In this document: positions 1-12,991 of the stretch, one piece after another | How the letters are laid out: each line of letters starts with the position of its first letter | Position numbering within the stretch: position 1 is the first letter of the stretch | DNA from: Mangifera indica | Lineage: Eukaryota > Streptophyta > Magnoliopsida > Sapindales > Anacardiaceae | NCBI RefSeq assembly: GCF_011075055.1 | Contig: NC_058141.1 | Location: 14,517,639-14,581,638, forward strand | Length of the DNA: 64,000 bases | Direction of reading: 5' to 3' | The notes under the pieces: generated by a model | Told to the model about the DNA's origin: nothing | The model's input: the letters and a program-made list of their open reading frames with translations, nothing else | Databases searched by the model: none | Program-made: the position numbers and the translations under genes

Positions 1-547
1 TCAGGAGGAAGATACACCGGAAGATTTTAACAATTACCCTTTAGCATTATCACACATGCCAAACTACCTTTGTACGGGTGAAGATTTTCATTTCACCGCA
101 TTCAGGGGTAGCAGGGCCTCCCTTTCTCCTGGAAATCACCACTGGTTTTCAAGCGAGGTCTCCAGTGAGAGGCATCTTGGTCCTGGTACAGAAGCTCACC
201 TGTCCTCTGAACTTGATTTTTGTTTAGGAAGGAAATTCTTATCGATGAACAATTCCTCAAATGTGCACTATTCATCTATTGATCCTGCTGTTCAGTGTCA
301 CCAAGAGGAAAACATATTTTCACAGTTTATTGATGAGGACAAGCATGCAAATTTCCTGGAATTTGATAGTTCGGGTCAAATTGGAGTGCTTAATCATATT
401 ACGAAAAATGTAGTTGACATCTGTGACTGGGCATCATTTTTTCCCCAGATATTCCCGGACAAACAAAAGGCGCCCCATTTGCTGCTTGATAAATCTAGCT
501 GGGATGAAACCACAGACATATGTCATGATGATATTGAGATTGAATAA
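1..547 (+). CDS. 3' exon of an unrecognised plant gene (5' end outside window)
   Basis: Reading frame 2 is open from the first bases of the window to the TAA at 545-547, giving about 181 residues of what looks like a terminal exon. The first in-window ATG at 56 is probably internal, because the frame is open upstream of it. The protein is polar and acidic at its end (DDIEIE), rich in Ser, His and Asp, with no membrane segment or domain I recognise. A polyadenylation-type AATAAA lies at 745-750, about 200 bases downstream, which fits a normal 3' UTR. Codon use and composition resemble the neighbouring genes. It could be the tail of a large nuclear or regulatory protein, but I assign no function. 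Confidence 0.6.
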   Translation, partial: QEEDTPEDFNNYPLALSHMPNYLCTGEDFHFTAFRGSRASLSPGNHHWFSSEVSSERHLGPGTEAHLSSELDFCLGRKFLSMNNSSNVHYSSIDPAVQCHQEENIFSQFIDEDKHANFLEFDSSGQIGVLNHITKNVVDICDWASFFPQIFPDKQKAPHLLLDKSSWDETTDICHDDIEIE

Positions 548-550
548 ATT

Positions 551-2490
551 TCATGCTTGCAGTTGCTTCATTTGAAAGTTGAAATGCCATGAGTAGCTAG
601 GATTTTCAATGCAGTAATAAATTCTGGAAATTCGTTGCTGAACTGAATTAATCCATCGATGAGGAGAAGTACCTAAAATTGGAAACCCTTGTCCCTTTGC
701 CTTCTTATAATCTTGCTATTCATAGAGCACGGGGACCTCGGTTCAATAAAGAAATTTGTTCAACGTGCTTGTCTCATCATAATTATAAGAGATAAAGATT
801 AAATGTTATCGAGCAAATTGTGAAAATGGTTTGGAACTGTCAATATTCTTTTTTTCTTTTTTTGGCTATTTCTGGACATAACAAAATAAAAAAATTCTGC
901 ATTTTGTGTCAACTACATATAAATATCTTTACTATAACATATTGTCCACATAACCAGTCACTTATCATATGATGAGTAGACTCGTCTTTAGTGTAGTTCT
1001 CATATATTTTTATAGGAGAAAGTCTGTCCAGAGAATAATTGTTACTGTTATCTAGCCTTTCATCTTATGCCAGACTTCTCATTTATGGTTGTTTTAAAGC
1101 TTCATTCAATTCGAAATGGGTTTGAATAAGTTAGCTTGAACTTGAATATTTGGATTAGTTAAAATTTGATTCATTTTATCAAAACAAGTTCAATTCTTTG
1201 ACTTATTCAAATTTAAATTTGAACAATTCGGATCAAATCCAACTCTCAAGGTCAGTAATGTTCAACTACTGGGATCATGTTAATACTTTTCTTGATCAAT
1301 TATAAACCATAGGCAAAATTGTTGGGCCTCGAGTGGCCCATAGTGAGCCACTCCTCGTCGTTGTAACCTTGCGGTCCCACTTGCCAAAACATAGTCGTCC
1401 ATTTTACTATTATACCCTTTAAGAAGATTGGTTTGGCCGTTGCTGTAATTGCACTTGATTACAAAATCAAATATCACAAGGAGAATTTTTAAGTTATTGA
1501 TAATATACAAATAATAATAATAATAGTTTATCAGTCACTTTTTACCCGTCAAATCTAAATGTTTTAAATTTGTCATTTTGGTACAACAAAGAGTAACAGT
1601 GAAAAAATATGCAACAGGTTCATCCCGTGACCAATAAAACGAAATTACTTTTCACTTTTAACGTTAGTGATGTAATGTCAAAATGACTCGATTGTCTCTC
1701 CTTTTGATGAAATGCATTATGTCTCTTCTTTATTCTTAGAATAGTTTAAAATTTTGTTACTTTTTTATACATATAAATCACCAATAACATTATCTGATGT
1801 AACGCAACATTCAATTTGACAAAATAATACTTAGAGCATGAAAAATGAGACACCATTAAAGTCGCTGTCGATGCATGTGCTCTGCCCCTCCCCTTGACAA
1901 AGATATAAGATTATGTTGGGATTGGACAGTTGGGATGGGCCATCGAGATTTTTGGCTTCAATTACAATTAACAATTAATTAATTTGTTAAGATAAGGTGC
2001 CTCGCCTAAAACTGGTTAGAAGAAGCCAAATAAAAATAAACGGAAAGCTATTGACCTTTTGGATGGCGTTTTGTCTTTATCTTTATTTATAGACAACCCC
2101 TCTACGCCTTTGTAAAGGTCAAAAAGTAAAAGGAGCTGCCAATAAAGTGATCTCTTCCAAATTTAAAAACGAAAAATTCCTGCCCTTCATTCAATTTGTT
2201 TTGTTTTACTTTAATGTTGTCGAGTGAAATAGAGGGAATGAGTTGCAAGTTTAGGATCTCATTGCAAATTGAGAACAATTCGACCTCAATTTTTGAATGT
2301 CAATATAATATTATAGATAAACTGTCATTGTTTCCACGACTCTTTTTTTTATTCAATGAACGAAATAATATATCATAAAACTCTATGAGTGTAGATTTTA
2401 TTATGGTAAACCATAAAAAAGTGGTTATGATTCTTTATTGTTAGTTCTTTAGATTTATCAATATAGGCTTAAACTTTTTCCATGAACTCG
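551..2490. other. intergenic DNA, no gene seen
   Basis: Apart from the 3' UTR of the first gene this stretch has only short, unconserved open frames. It is AT-rich with poly-A/T runs. I recognise no RNA gene or domain here. Confidence 0.6.
745..750 (+). terminator. candidate polyadenylation signal AATAAA
   Basis: A canonical AATAAA hexamer sits about 200 bases after the stop codon of the first gene, a plausible 3' UTR distance in plants. Plant signals are loose, so this is a positional inference. Confidence 0.35.
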
Positions 2491-2498
2491 ACCATCTC

Positions 2499-2726
2499 TA
2501 CGGTTGGATCCAAGCCGAGCCAAGCTCGGCTCGATCGAGTCCGAAACGAGCTTGGCTTAGCCGAGCTTGAATTGGCTTGGTAAATTTTTTTTTTTTTATA
2601 CAAAACGATGTCGTTTTGATAAGGAAAAGCGAGCCGAGCCGAGCCGAGTCGAGCTTGAGCCGAACTTGAACAGTTCATATATGAACCGAGCCGAGCTCAA
2701 CTCGGTTCGGCTCGAATCCAGCCCTA
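2499..2726. mobile_element. hAT-type MITE, 228 bp, with perfect 8-bp target duplication
   Basis: The element is flanked by ACCATCTC at 2491-2498 and again at 2727-2734, an exact 8-bp duplication as expected of hAT transposons. Its ends are imperfect inverted repeats of about 23 bp: the left end reads TACGGTTGGATCC and the right end, inverted, TAGGGCTGGATTC, both continuing into AAGCCGAGCC-like sequence. The body is rich in GAGCCGAGCC-type hexamers, which can fold on themselves, around a central poly-T and the palindrome AAAACGATGTCGTTTT. It has no coding capacity, so it is non-autonomous. Open frames across it are artefacts of the repeats. Confidence 0.82.
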
Positions 2727-3966
2727 ACCATCTCCTTTTAACACTTGACTTGCTTAATAAGCTTGGCCATGTTAACTTTCTCCACGAGAGATAAAAGGGT
2801 AAAAGTCATGGTTGATTTCTACAAAGGCAGTGGTTTTGAAGGAAAATGGTGTGACAGAGAGTTGTAAATATGAGGGAGATGAGAAAAGTGGTCATTCCTT
2901 CTGCAGATGGTTTCCCTTTCAACTATTAATGGATCTTGTGCTTTTTTCAAAGAAGAAACTTTGTTGTGGTCTTCCTCTACCCATAGGGGAAGGAAGTACT
3001 AGTTGAATTTAAACAATGTTAGACAAAAAAACATTACTTTTCAATTTTGTTAAACAACTATTCTTCGATTTGTTTAAGACTTTTAACGTTGTATGAATTA
3101 TTTAAAATGAAACAAAAACAATATAAACTTCACATTTGTTTTGCCTTCTTCTATTTATGTTGTTAATGCTAAAAAGGAACTAATCTAATACGAATAAATA
3201 AGAAGTCCTCTTATCCTTTACGTCTGAACATAAAAAAAATTCCAAAAAATGTTGAATAATATGATGGAAATTGTTATTTAATAACATTATATACAATTTT
3301 GTGAATGAGATTTTTCTAATGAAGTAGAGAGTGGTGAAATCGAGGGAGATAAATTATTTATTTTATTTTATACTTAGGATAAGAGTATATAAATAATTTA
3401 AGCTATTAATTGTAAATACTAAAACGGCAAAAGTAAATTATTATTATTATTATTTATCCTTTTAATCTTTTATTCAAAGATTAAATAAAATTCATTAACA
3501 AAATTTGTTGAAAGGTTAAAAAAATTATTTTTAAGGGTCTATTTATCTTTTATTACTAATTTTTTTAATTTGTTAATAATAAAATATTTTAATAATTTTT
3601 TATTATAAATAGTGTGACAAGTAATAGGTAGTAAGGTAATAATGTGATTATTAACTCTGTCTTATATATTGAAATATTAATAAGTTATTATTGATTTTGT
3701 TATAATTATATCTCTATTTACAATTTTTTTATTTATAATTAATATAATAAATAACATAAAAAATATTTATATTCTGATTACTTTCAATTAAACACAATTA
3801 TCATTTAAATTTATCAAAATTTATTAAATATAATGATAATTTATATTTAATAATCAGTTAAAGAATTAATATCAATAATAAAATATTATTCAAATTAAAT
3901 GAATTTATAGTTCAAAAGCGTCAAATGTATAAATCAGAAGAGAAATTTCACTCTAACGTTAAAAAT

Positions 3967-4154
3967 CAATAAAATTATGTGTATTTATTTTAAGTATACA
4001 AATATATATATATATATTTATATATATCATCACATTATTAAGTGATTTTAAATTTAAAATAAAAAAAATCATAATAACATAATAAATATATAAATATTTA
4101 TATATTTATGTATTTAAAATAAATAAATAAATATATATTTATATAATATTACTC
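3967..4154. mobile_element. MITE of a Mutator-like family, copy 1
   Basis: The element starts CAATAAAATTATGTGTA and ends ATAATATTACTC, the family's two conserved ends, which are inverted relative to each other. It is flanked by GTTAAAAAT (3958-3966) and ATTAAAAAT (4155-4163), an 8/9 match to a 9-bp target duplication. The interior is an AT-rich near-palindrome around a TCATCACATTATTAAGTGATT-like core. Confidence 0.68.
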
Positions 4155-4675
4155 ATTAAAAATTCCGTTAATTAGCAAATATGCGGTATTCTGTATAAAT
4201 CAGTCATAAGGCATGGTGCTGGCCGGTTGTTTATAATAAAAATATATAAAATAAAATGATGGGTAGGTGTAGATTGTTTAAAAAAATAAATTACAAGTCT
4301 TGCTTTTTTTTTTTTTTAATTTCATTTCGTGCAGAAATGTGATGTTGTTTTATAAGGGAAACAAAGGACAATTGACATTCCATAATCAAATTCAAAGATG
4401 TCGTAGTACAAACTTCACATTTGAGCTAAGTAAGAAGAATTCACTTTTATTTATTTTCCTTTAAATTTATAAGCTTGGAGAGCTTATATTATAATGATTA
4501 AATTCAATAATGACTCATGAACACCCATTTGAATCAAGTGACATATTTAACGTTACATTTTCATGTTCACTTTATTGGGGAATTAATGGTGTCAAATCAT
4601 TGAACAAGTCTATTCTTGTGATTAAAATTTAAAATAAAAAATGATTTATGATTGCATAGTCATTGCCCTGTTTTC

Positions 4676-5352
4676 AAGGGTGAAAATTCTTTATCTTACC
4701 CTTTTTGAAAAAGCCAAATAACTTATTTCCCTATAAAATATCCTACTTTCTTGAGTTCCCTCCTCTTAATTTTAAAAATTTTAAATATCTATTTATAAAC
4801 TACTAAAGTTAACAAGCCTCAATCACTTAAAATTTAATCTATTTTCTCTCATAAATTTTAAAAATTAATAGTTTAACCTTTAGGCCAAGTTTTAAATGAT
4901 GATATTTTTCATTTTAGGGTTTAATTTTTAATCTCCAAAGTTAAATTTGATGTTATTATCGATGATAAAGAATCTTTGATATATCACCATGCTTTAACAA
5001 TTTCTCTCTCCTTTTTTGGAAAGTCAACTAATGATGATCTTATTTGAGATGACGAAGAATTTTGTCTCTTCATCGTTGACAATGATACTGAAGATTGAAA
5101 ATTAAATCTTAAGAGGACAAATGTTATATTTTAAAATTTGGTTTAGAGGATAAATTTTTAATTTTTGGGGTTTAAAATGAAAAAAGAAAATTAAACTTTA
5201 ATTTTTTTAATATTATAAATTAAATAATAATTTTACTTTTAAAACTAATAAACTTAATTTTTTATAAATGAATATTTGAAATTTTTATAATTAGGAGGGA
5301 ATATTTAGGGAATATAATACTTTGGGTGGGCAAATGTCCTTTGCCTTTTATA
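4676..5352. mobile_element. AT-rich foldback element, about 680 bp
   Basis: The left part (TTCCCTCCTCTTAATTTTAA near 4757) is repeated inverted on the right (AGGAGGGAATATTTAGGGAA near 5294), and the similarity continues inward for over 100 bases on each arm. The right end carries GGGTGGGCAAATGTCC. I see no clean target duplication, so the outer limits are approximate. It has no coding capacity. It resembles the foldback at 19.28 kb in style. Confidence 0.5.
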
Positions 5353-6486
5353 AATTTCAATCAAAAACGACCCCCATCGTTGAGCCACAAAGTAAATAAC
5401 ACATAATGCAGGGACGGATTTGGAATTTCATAAAATGATTACTATAGTGTCCGGAATTCAGGCTCCTAAATGAATAAGATTTAAATAAAAAATTTCACGT
5501 CCGCTCAGAGTCGGTGGGTGATGTTGGTAACAGAACCTCTTTCTCTTTCTTTTGTTCACACTTCACACGCGGTTACGCTCTTCACATAGACGCCACCGAT
5601 CTTCTCGAGTGACGTCAGATGTCGGCGAATAGCCGGTCACATTTCACCGGAAGTTAGTGAATTGTCACTAGGTTGGCATCTCTCTCTGAAATGCTTACTG
5701 CAACGGTGCCGTCTCAAAGTGTGTCCATTTTTTTAACAGTTACGCTTTCACTTTTCTGCTGGTCTTTCTCGCTCTCTTCGAGCTGCAAATCGAATCTAAT
5801 TCCCTTTCTCTCTGTGGATTTGCTTTTTGTTCTAATTGCAGCTTTTTGGAAGCTGTTTCCCTTTTTCAATTTCTTTTTAAGCATAAAATTTTCTGCTTTT
5901 TTTATTCAATCTACAGTCGTTTGATTTGCATTCTTGAAAAAATACGGCCGTTGATTATTCTGTGAGACTGATTAACAAATGTATTTGTGAGTGCTTGTGA
6001 TTGATTACTTTGATCAGAGTATAATTAATGTAAAAATGTAAAGTGAGAGCTAGTTGGAGTTTGTTCAGGCAAACAGTGACCACTTGATGTGATTTATCAT
6101 GTGAGAATGTAACTGAATTTTCGTTCTCAGAAGTGCGAATACGATATCTGTATAATGCGCTTTCATTTTTTTCACTTCAATCAAGGCATTTGTTGTCAAT
6201 TGATCGGCTTTTTTTTCTCTTCTTTGAACCACTTTTTTTTTTTTTCTCTGTAAATTGCTGCACCTTTTGGCACTTGAGATTTCACATTTGTACCATTTTA
6301 TTTTATTTTTTTGGCTTTTTTACCTGATTGGTAAGCTTGAAGCTTAGAGTTTTTATAACTAAGAAAATTATATTTTAACTGAAGCTGCTGTTTTGGTCCT
6401 TTCGTTTGCTTCTTCTGTCCAGATTATTTTTATATGTTAGTTGCATTTGGCTTGAATTCTTAATATTGTGTCTCGCAGGTCTCAAA

Positions 6487-9400
6487 ATGAATGGAATTCA
6501 GAGTAGAAAAACTCAGAATATAAATATAGATAAACAGTTTGCTGGTTCCGGATGCCTGGGAAGAATGGTCAACCTTTTTGATTTGGGCACAGGCGTCCCT
6601 GGAAATAGGCTGCTCACTGATAAACCACATCAAGATGGTGGTTTCCTTTTCCATCTACTATAATTTTTTTTTCCGTAGTTGATTAAACTTGTATTGCCTT
6701 GAGAAAAACTCTGCCTCTGATGTCCTTTATCTGTTCCGTCCTGGATCATGCGAGAGAGTGATGGTCATTGTTTGGCTTTTCTGATGAATTATTTGGTTTA
6801 ACCCGGTTAGATTAAGTATTATTTTCAAAATATATGTCGTTTTCCCAATACAACTACTGAACTTTTAATTTATTTTCTTTCTTTCTCAGTTCTCTTGTAC
6901 ATGCGGGAGAACTTTTTAAATCACTTGAAGTACATTAGAATTTTCAGGTTTCTTCTGATTGTTTTTCCACCTTCCTTGTGATTTTGGATCAAGCATAAAT
7001 TTCTTACAAGCATAGATTACTTATGTTTTATGCACTACCTCCCGATTCAGATAGCTGATTTGCCCTCTTTTTCTCTACCCGATCTTTCTAGCTTTCCCAC
7101 CAGAGAGATTACAAAATCATAGTTCCTCATTAAAAATTGCCTCTTTGACACTTCTTATCCCATTTGGTCATCATGGTTGTTATTTATCTCATGGTATCTC
7201 TTTTGTACGTTTTGAAATTATTATATTGATCTAAGATGTTATTGACATGGAGGTGGCTGATTGGCAGGTGCTTCACTCTCAAGAAGTCGGTTGGATGTGG
7301 AAAGGATGCCACTTTCTGCAGATCAGATAGAGGATAAGCTGGTAATTTTGATGATTACTTCTTGGTAATTGCAATTATATAACAGTGAGAAAGCAGATTG
7401 CAAGCACAGCTTGTCTGTTTTGCTTACACTTGCATTATAATATAATTTACTCACCTGTCCTGATCTGTGTTGCATTTCATTTGGTGTGCAGGTTGTGTCC
7501 GAGTTTAGAACTTCATCAAACAAGAAAGCTAATGGTACACCCATGAAAACACTTATAGCCCAAGAAATGTCAAAAGAAGTAGAGTCTAAGCATAACTCAC
7601 CCAATGTGGTTGCCAAGTTGATGGGTCTTGATGCCCTTCCACAACATCAGCATAGTTCAGCTGCCCAAAGAAGCCATTCAAAAGGTTATTTGCGACATTC
7701 TCCAAGTCATTCGACGATACCATTGGAATGTTGGGAGCAAAATCCTGGATTTCTAGACAATAGAATGCCTAGTGAAGTTCATCGGCTTCAAGAACAGAGT
7801 GATTGCAAGGATGTGCATGAAATCTGGAATCTGTCTCACCAGGCTAGTTATTCCAGAGATAGTTCAATGCATAAGGGAAGAAGTAATGAAACTATAAGTG
7901 AGAAAAAGATGGCTCTTGTTCGTCAAAAGTTTATGGAAGCAAAACGTCTAGCCACAGATGAAAAACTTCGCCAGTCCAAGGAGTTCCAGGATGCATTGGA
8001 AGTTTTAAGTTCGAATAAAGATTTATTACTTAGGCTTCTGCAAGAACCGAATTCCTTATTCTCTCGGCATTTGTATGATTTGCAGTCAATTGCTCCACCT
8101 CCTGAGACTAAAAGAATCACTGTTCTCAGACCATCAAAGATGGTTGATAATGAAAATTTTACAGGATCAGGAAACGTGATTGATAAACAACCCAAGAAAC
8201 CTGCCCAAGTGGTTCAAGCAACTGGATGGGAAAGTACTAGTCCTGGATATTTCCCTCTTTATGCTAACCATAAAGTTATTGAACATCCTGCTCAATCTAC
8301 GAGAATAGTGGTATTGAAGCCTAGCCCTGGGAAGACTCATGACATCAAGGCTGTGGTTTCCCCGCCCTCCTCGCTGACAGGAATATCACACGGTGAAGAT
8401 TCTTGTGAGATACCTGAAGATGATGAGGTGCAAGAATCAAGAGAAGTGGCAAAGGAGATCACAAGGAAGATGCGTGAAAATCTGATGGGTCACCGGAGGG
8501 ATGAGACTTTACTCTCTTCTGTGTTTTCTAATGGCTATGTTGGAGATGAGAGTTCATTTAACAAATCAGAAAACGAGTGTGCAGGACATATCAGTGATTC
8601 AGAAGCCATGTCACCAACTTCTAGGCATTCATGGGATTACATCAATAGATTTGGTAGCCCATATTCTTCTTCCTCCTTCAGTCGTGCATCATGTTCGCCA
8701 GAGTCATCAGTATGCAGAGAGGCAAAGAAGCGACTTTCTGAAAGATGGGCCATGATGGCGTTGAATGGGAACTCTCAGGAGCAGAGACATGTTCGAAGAA
8801 GCTCAAGCACATTGGGGGAGATGCTTGCTCTTTCTGATACAAAGAAGTCAATGAGATCTGAGGAAGAGGTTATTAAGACTGAACAAGAACCTAGGGGCTC
8901 AACTTCATGCTTAAGTAGTAATTTGAATAAAGAAGGTGTGTGTGAGTCTCCTAAAAACCTTATGAGATCAAAATCTGTTCCCGCATCTTCCACGTTGTAT
9001 GGTCCTAGGCCCAATATTGATGTTCCTGATCCTGGCCAAAAGCAGGTTCCTAAGGAGCTGACAAAGATGAAGAGCGCAAAATCATCTCTAAAGGGGAGAG
9101 TTTCAGGCTTATTTTTCTCAAGGAATAAAAAATCTACTAAAGAAAAATCTAATGCATCACAAGCCGGAGAAGAATTTCAGTCTGTCACTGCTGAAGCACC
9201 AGGGTCAACTGGACATATTCCTGGAATGGTTAACAATTATACATCTCAACGTCTTAAGACAAATGGCCTTGGAGAGTGTTCATCTACTCATCTGTGTCCT
9301 TCAAGCAAAGCTACCTCTCCAGATTTAACTGACATGAGTGGCATAGCTTCTCAGGAGGTAGGCTTATCATCTTTCATTGTTTGCCTATAATTCTTCTCAT

Positions 9401-11071
9401 ACTCTTTTAGTTGGTGATTACTTGTAATTTTTAGTTGTTGCACGTTGTAAGACAAGTTGGCTCCAATAATTTCCTTTTTATCATTTTGTCAGATTTTTAG
9501 CTTTAGCTGTATCAGCAGAAATAAAAGTTGTGTATGACCATATGATGCCATTGGTTCTTATGAACAGTCACTTCTGTGCTTCCGCTTGTTCTTTCATACC
9601 GGATCAGGACACACCTATGCATGTCTTAACTTTTTCCTCTTTTGCTGAAGATATGTGAAAGGGTGTGCTTTCAAAGAACAAAGTAAAATAGTAGCCATTA
9701 CAACATGGGATTGCTGTGCAATGCATTACATCCACGCAATTTAAACAGTTGTGAATGTCTTATTTGACATGCATCTCACAGAAATTTTGAGTATGCTTTT
9801 CAATCTTTTGTTATTGTTAAGCTAGGTAACAATGTCAGATGTCTTGTTAGTAAGTTGTGTCATTCTAGTTTTTGTGTTAGCGGGACTTAACAAAGATGAA
9901 TCATTTTCAATATGAACCTGTTTTAGCAATGCTGCTCTGTGTTGGCCAGTAAGTTCTTCAAAATAAATCAGCTTAGTGAAAATGAATGCATGCTTTTGGG
10001 CTGGCTATGCAGTAATGGCTTCATAAATGTTGTTTCTGCAGTTGAATTTTGAACCCTTAGAATCTCGTGATTTGACTACTTATCAAGAATTGTTCTGTCA
10101 TTTTGCAGGCAGGATTGTCCGTATCAAAACCTTTGATGCCTGGGAATGTTAGTGAGAATCAGGACCAGCCAAGTCCAATCTCAGTTTTGGAACCACCATT
10201 TGAAGAGGATGACAATACAGTTCCACAGTCTTCTGGCAATATTAAGCCAGTCCACGGAGGTATATTACCAAAAAGGTTTACAGAAAGTTTCATTTATATC
10301 ATTCTTGTATATCAAATCCCACTAACTTTTCTTTTGTTATTGGTAATAGGAACAGTGGTGTCCCTCAAGCCTAACTTAATTGACAAATCTCCACCTATAG
10401 AATCAATTGCCCGGACTTTGTCACGGGATAATTCTTGTGCTGAAACAGCCACTCCCTACCCACTGAAACCGTCATCAGTCTCTGGAGCTGAGGCAGAGCA
10501 GGACTGGCTGTACTTTGTCCAAACACTACTATCAGCGGCTGGTCTGGATGGTGAGATGCAATCTGAAACATTTTTTGCACGATGGCATTCACCTGAAAGC
10601 CCATTGGACCCATCATTGAGAGAGAAATATGCAAGCCTGCGTGGGAAGGAACCAGTGCAGGAGGCAAAGCGAAGACAACTGAGATCAAACTGTAAGCTTA
10701 TATTTGACTGTGTGAATACAGCATTAGTTGAAATAACAGGTTATGGGTCAGAGTCAGAGAGGAGCCGTAGGGCTGTGTCTTGTAGCGGGGCTCACAGCAG
10801 CCTGGTAGAGAGTCGATTGCCCATGCTGGTGGAGCGGGTGTGGGGTCAGATGAAGGAGTGGTTTATCAGCGAGGTGGGATGTGTTTTGGGTGAAGGTGGG
10901 GACGGTAACAGCCTGGTAGTAGAGAAGGTGGTGAGAAAAGAGGATATAGGGAAAGGGTGGGGTGAGCAAGTGAGAATAGAAATAGATAATTTGGGAAAGG
11001 AGATTGAGTTAAAGTTGTGGGAAGAGCTTGTGGATGACGCTGTGGTTGATTTGACAGGTAGTGTGTCATGA
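6487..11071 (+). CDS. TRM-type protein (DUF3741/DUF4378), TRM17/TRM20-like
   Basis: This is a five-exon gene: 6487-6637, 7268-7341, 7492-9357, 10109-10259 and 10350-11071, encoding about 987 residues. All introns are GT-AG and the frame is continuous. A likely 5' UTR intron ends at the AG before 6479. The start is the ATG at 6487, because upstream codons belong to the intron. Visible motifs are the DUF3741-type VVAKLMGLD near residue 112, a long Ser-rich basic middle, and a C-terminal DUF4378 domain (about residue 797 to the end, beginning QDWLYFVQ). The family includes TON1-recruiting-motif and LONGIFOLIA-related proteins, which associate with TON1/PP2A and cortical microtubules and influence preprophase bands and cell shape. 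Conserved neighbours (tetraspanin, CLASP) favour orthology to Arabidopsis At2g20240/At4g28760. Its exact cellular role is inferred from the family. Confidence 0.88.
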
Positions 11072-12628
11072 GGCTTTTCTTTTTGTTAATCAAAATGATG
11101 GGTGACTCATGTATTCTATTTTCAACAATGATGGTCCTAGTTGGCTTACTCCTACTGTTATATTTGTTTAAGATTATCATAAATTGTCATGTTACATATA
11201 AATAGTTGCTGTTTTTCACATTGTTATTTTAGCCCATTGATGAGGAATGGAGTGATTGGAGGTTGGTTATTCACCTTGTTTATACATGTGAAGAGTAAGA
11301 CAAACAGAGTGAATTCCTGCTAAAATTGGAAACTGTGATGGGATGATGATGTGTCAAACAATATTCGTTTCTGGGTTTTCTTTTCCATATTTATGGCCAT
11401 GGGGATCAGATTTTCGTAACTTTTTATATTTCTACGTTCATAATTGAATGCATGAGTGACCCCGCTCCCCTCTTTCAGGATGTTTGGGGCACAACTTTTT
11501 CTATTCTCATAATGTTATTGCCTGCCAGATCACCTTTGCTTTGCTTCAAGAGTGTAACCCAAAGCCCAATGGGGGTGGCTTGTGTGTATAAGAGGTGATT
11601 TTTCAACGTGAAGAGCTTGGATTTAATTTCTTTCAGCCGTATATCAAGAAATTATTTTTGACTTATAATAGTTGTAAGGTGGTTACTAGATCTGACTTAT
11701 TTGGTATGATTGGTTTAATTTTGAAATAATGATTTTATTTCGAGTGAGATTTTTGGTTTTTTTTTTTTTTTTTAAAGTTGTAACCCAAATTTTTTAACGC
11801 ATCAGCATTATGGAGATTCAGATTAACCGTAATTGTTGATGGTGATAATAAGTATTTAACACTTATGGAAATAAAAGATCTCAGACATTATTTGATATTC
11901 CATGATCCAAATTAAGAATATTTATTAGTTGTGATGTTACTAGTAATTTATTATGTAGTTAGATGTATACAGTGATATCACTATCATATGCTTAAATGAT
12001 GGTAGCAAAGTTGGAGTGGCATAGCTTAAATCGATTCCACTTGAAACTTTTCCCTTCACACATGGCCTGCTATTGCTACAAACATTTATGTCGTGAACAA
12101 GTTTTAAACAGAGAATGATTCTCGAGACTTGAAAATAGGACTCATGGCTTTAATTAAATGATCACCAAATTTGTACAAGGCCTGCTCCAACTCCAAATTT
12201 TTGCCGATTAATTTAGTTGGCAGGGTCTCCTGTAATCGTACAAGTGATAAGCAGTGCTTTTATGTCTTAGTTAATCTTCATAAATAAATAAAACAATAAA
12301 TCAGATTAAATGAGAGGAAAAGAGATCCCGTGGCTTATTCTAATAAGAAGTAAGCGAGAGTGTGAAACCGATTCTAGAGAAAGTGGGTAAAATAGAGGCT
12401 CTATACAAGCAACTACCCGTCAAAAAATTGATATTGTAACTTGGAATAAAAGGTCAGGCTCAGGGTCCCAGGGATCTCGTGACTCATTTTATGTATATAC
12501 ATTTTTTGTCAGAAGTTTATAAAATAGGTGAAGTCTATTCTGGGATCCATGGACTGCTTTCAAGTCGTAAAAATGAATGGACAAATCCTATCTTTAAAAA
12601 GAAGACACAGATCTTACATTTTCGTTTT
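11072..12628. other. intergenic DNA after the TRM gene
   Basis: This holds the 3' UTR of the TRM-type gene followed by AT-rich sequence with a poly-T run near 11760. I see no coding exon, RNA gene or clear repeat before the TRIM element. Confidence 0.55.
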
Positions 12629-12794
12629 TGTTGTGACCTGAAGTCCCACATCGCTCCCGTGCAGTCTACTGAGCGTGTATATAGGCAGGGGCCAGAAGCC
12701 CTTAACCCAGTTGAGGCCTTTTCCCAAGTGGAGAAACAAAACCGTGCGGGCCTGAAGCCCAAAGCGGACAATATCGACTGGGCTGTTTATAACA
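12629..12794. repeat. TRIM left LTR (166 bp)
   Basis: This is the first LTR of the TRIM element. It begins TGTTGTG, ends ATAACA, and is essentially identical to the copy at 12826-12991. Confidence 0.9.
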
Positions 12795-12825
12795 CGTTAT
12801 CAGCACGATTCGCGATGGGGGGGTG

Positions 12826-12991
12826 TGTTGTGACCTGAAGTCCCACATCGCTCCCGTGCAGTCTACTGAGCGTGTATATAGGCAGGGGCCAGAAGCCCTT
12901 AACCCAGTTGAGGCCTTTTCCCAAGTGGAGAAACAAAACCGTGCGGGCCTGAAGCCCAAAGCAGACAATATCGACTGGGCTGTTTATAACA
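12826..12991. repeat. TRIM right LTR (166 bp)
   Basis: This is the second LTR of the TRIM element, one base different from the left LTR by eye. It is followed directly by the duplicated GTTTT. Confidence 0.9.

Larger units (their letters stand above)
12629..12991. mobile_element. complete minimal TRIM retrotransposon (two 166-bp LTRs, 31-bp core)
   Basis: Two direct repeats, 12629-12794 and 12826-12991, each start TGTTGTGACC and end TTTATAACA (TG...CA). I find only one difference between them (G/A in CCCAAAGCGGAC versus CCCAAAGCAGAC). The whole unit is flanked by GTTTT at 12624-12628 and 12992-12996, a perfect 5-bp target duplication. The 31-bp core begins CGTTATCAGCACG, resembling the tRNA primer-binding sites of plant Copia elements, and ends GATGGGGGGGTG, a polypurine tract. 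Each LTR has a TATA-like GTATATAGG. The element encodes nothing and must have been mobilised by enzymes from another retrotransposon. Near-identical LTRs imply a recent insertion. Confidence 0.92.

Noticed and set aside
2469..2794. Short proteins rich in Ser, Arg and Glu on both strands
   Set aside because: Produced by GAGCCGAGCC repeats of the hAT MITE, which has defined borders.
12629..12991. Possible Cassandra-type TRIM carrying 5S rRNA
   Set aside because: The LTR lacks the 5S rRNA internal promoter sequence, so only the general TRIM class is supported.
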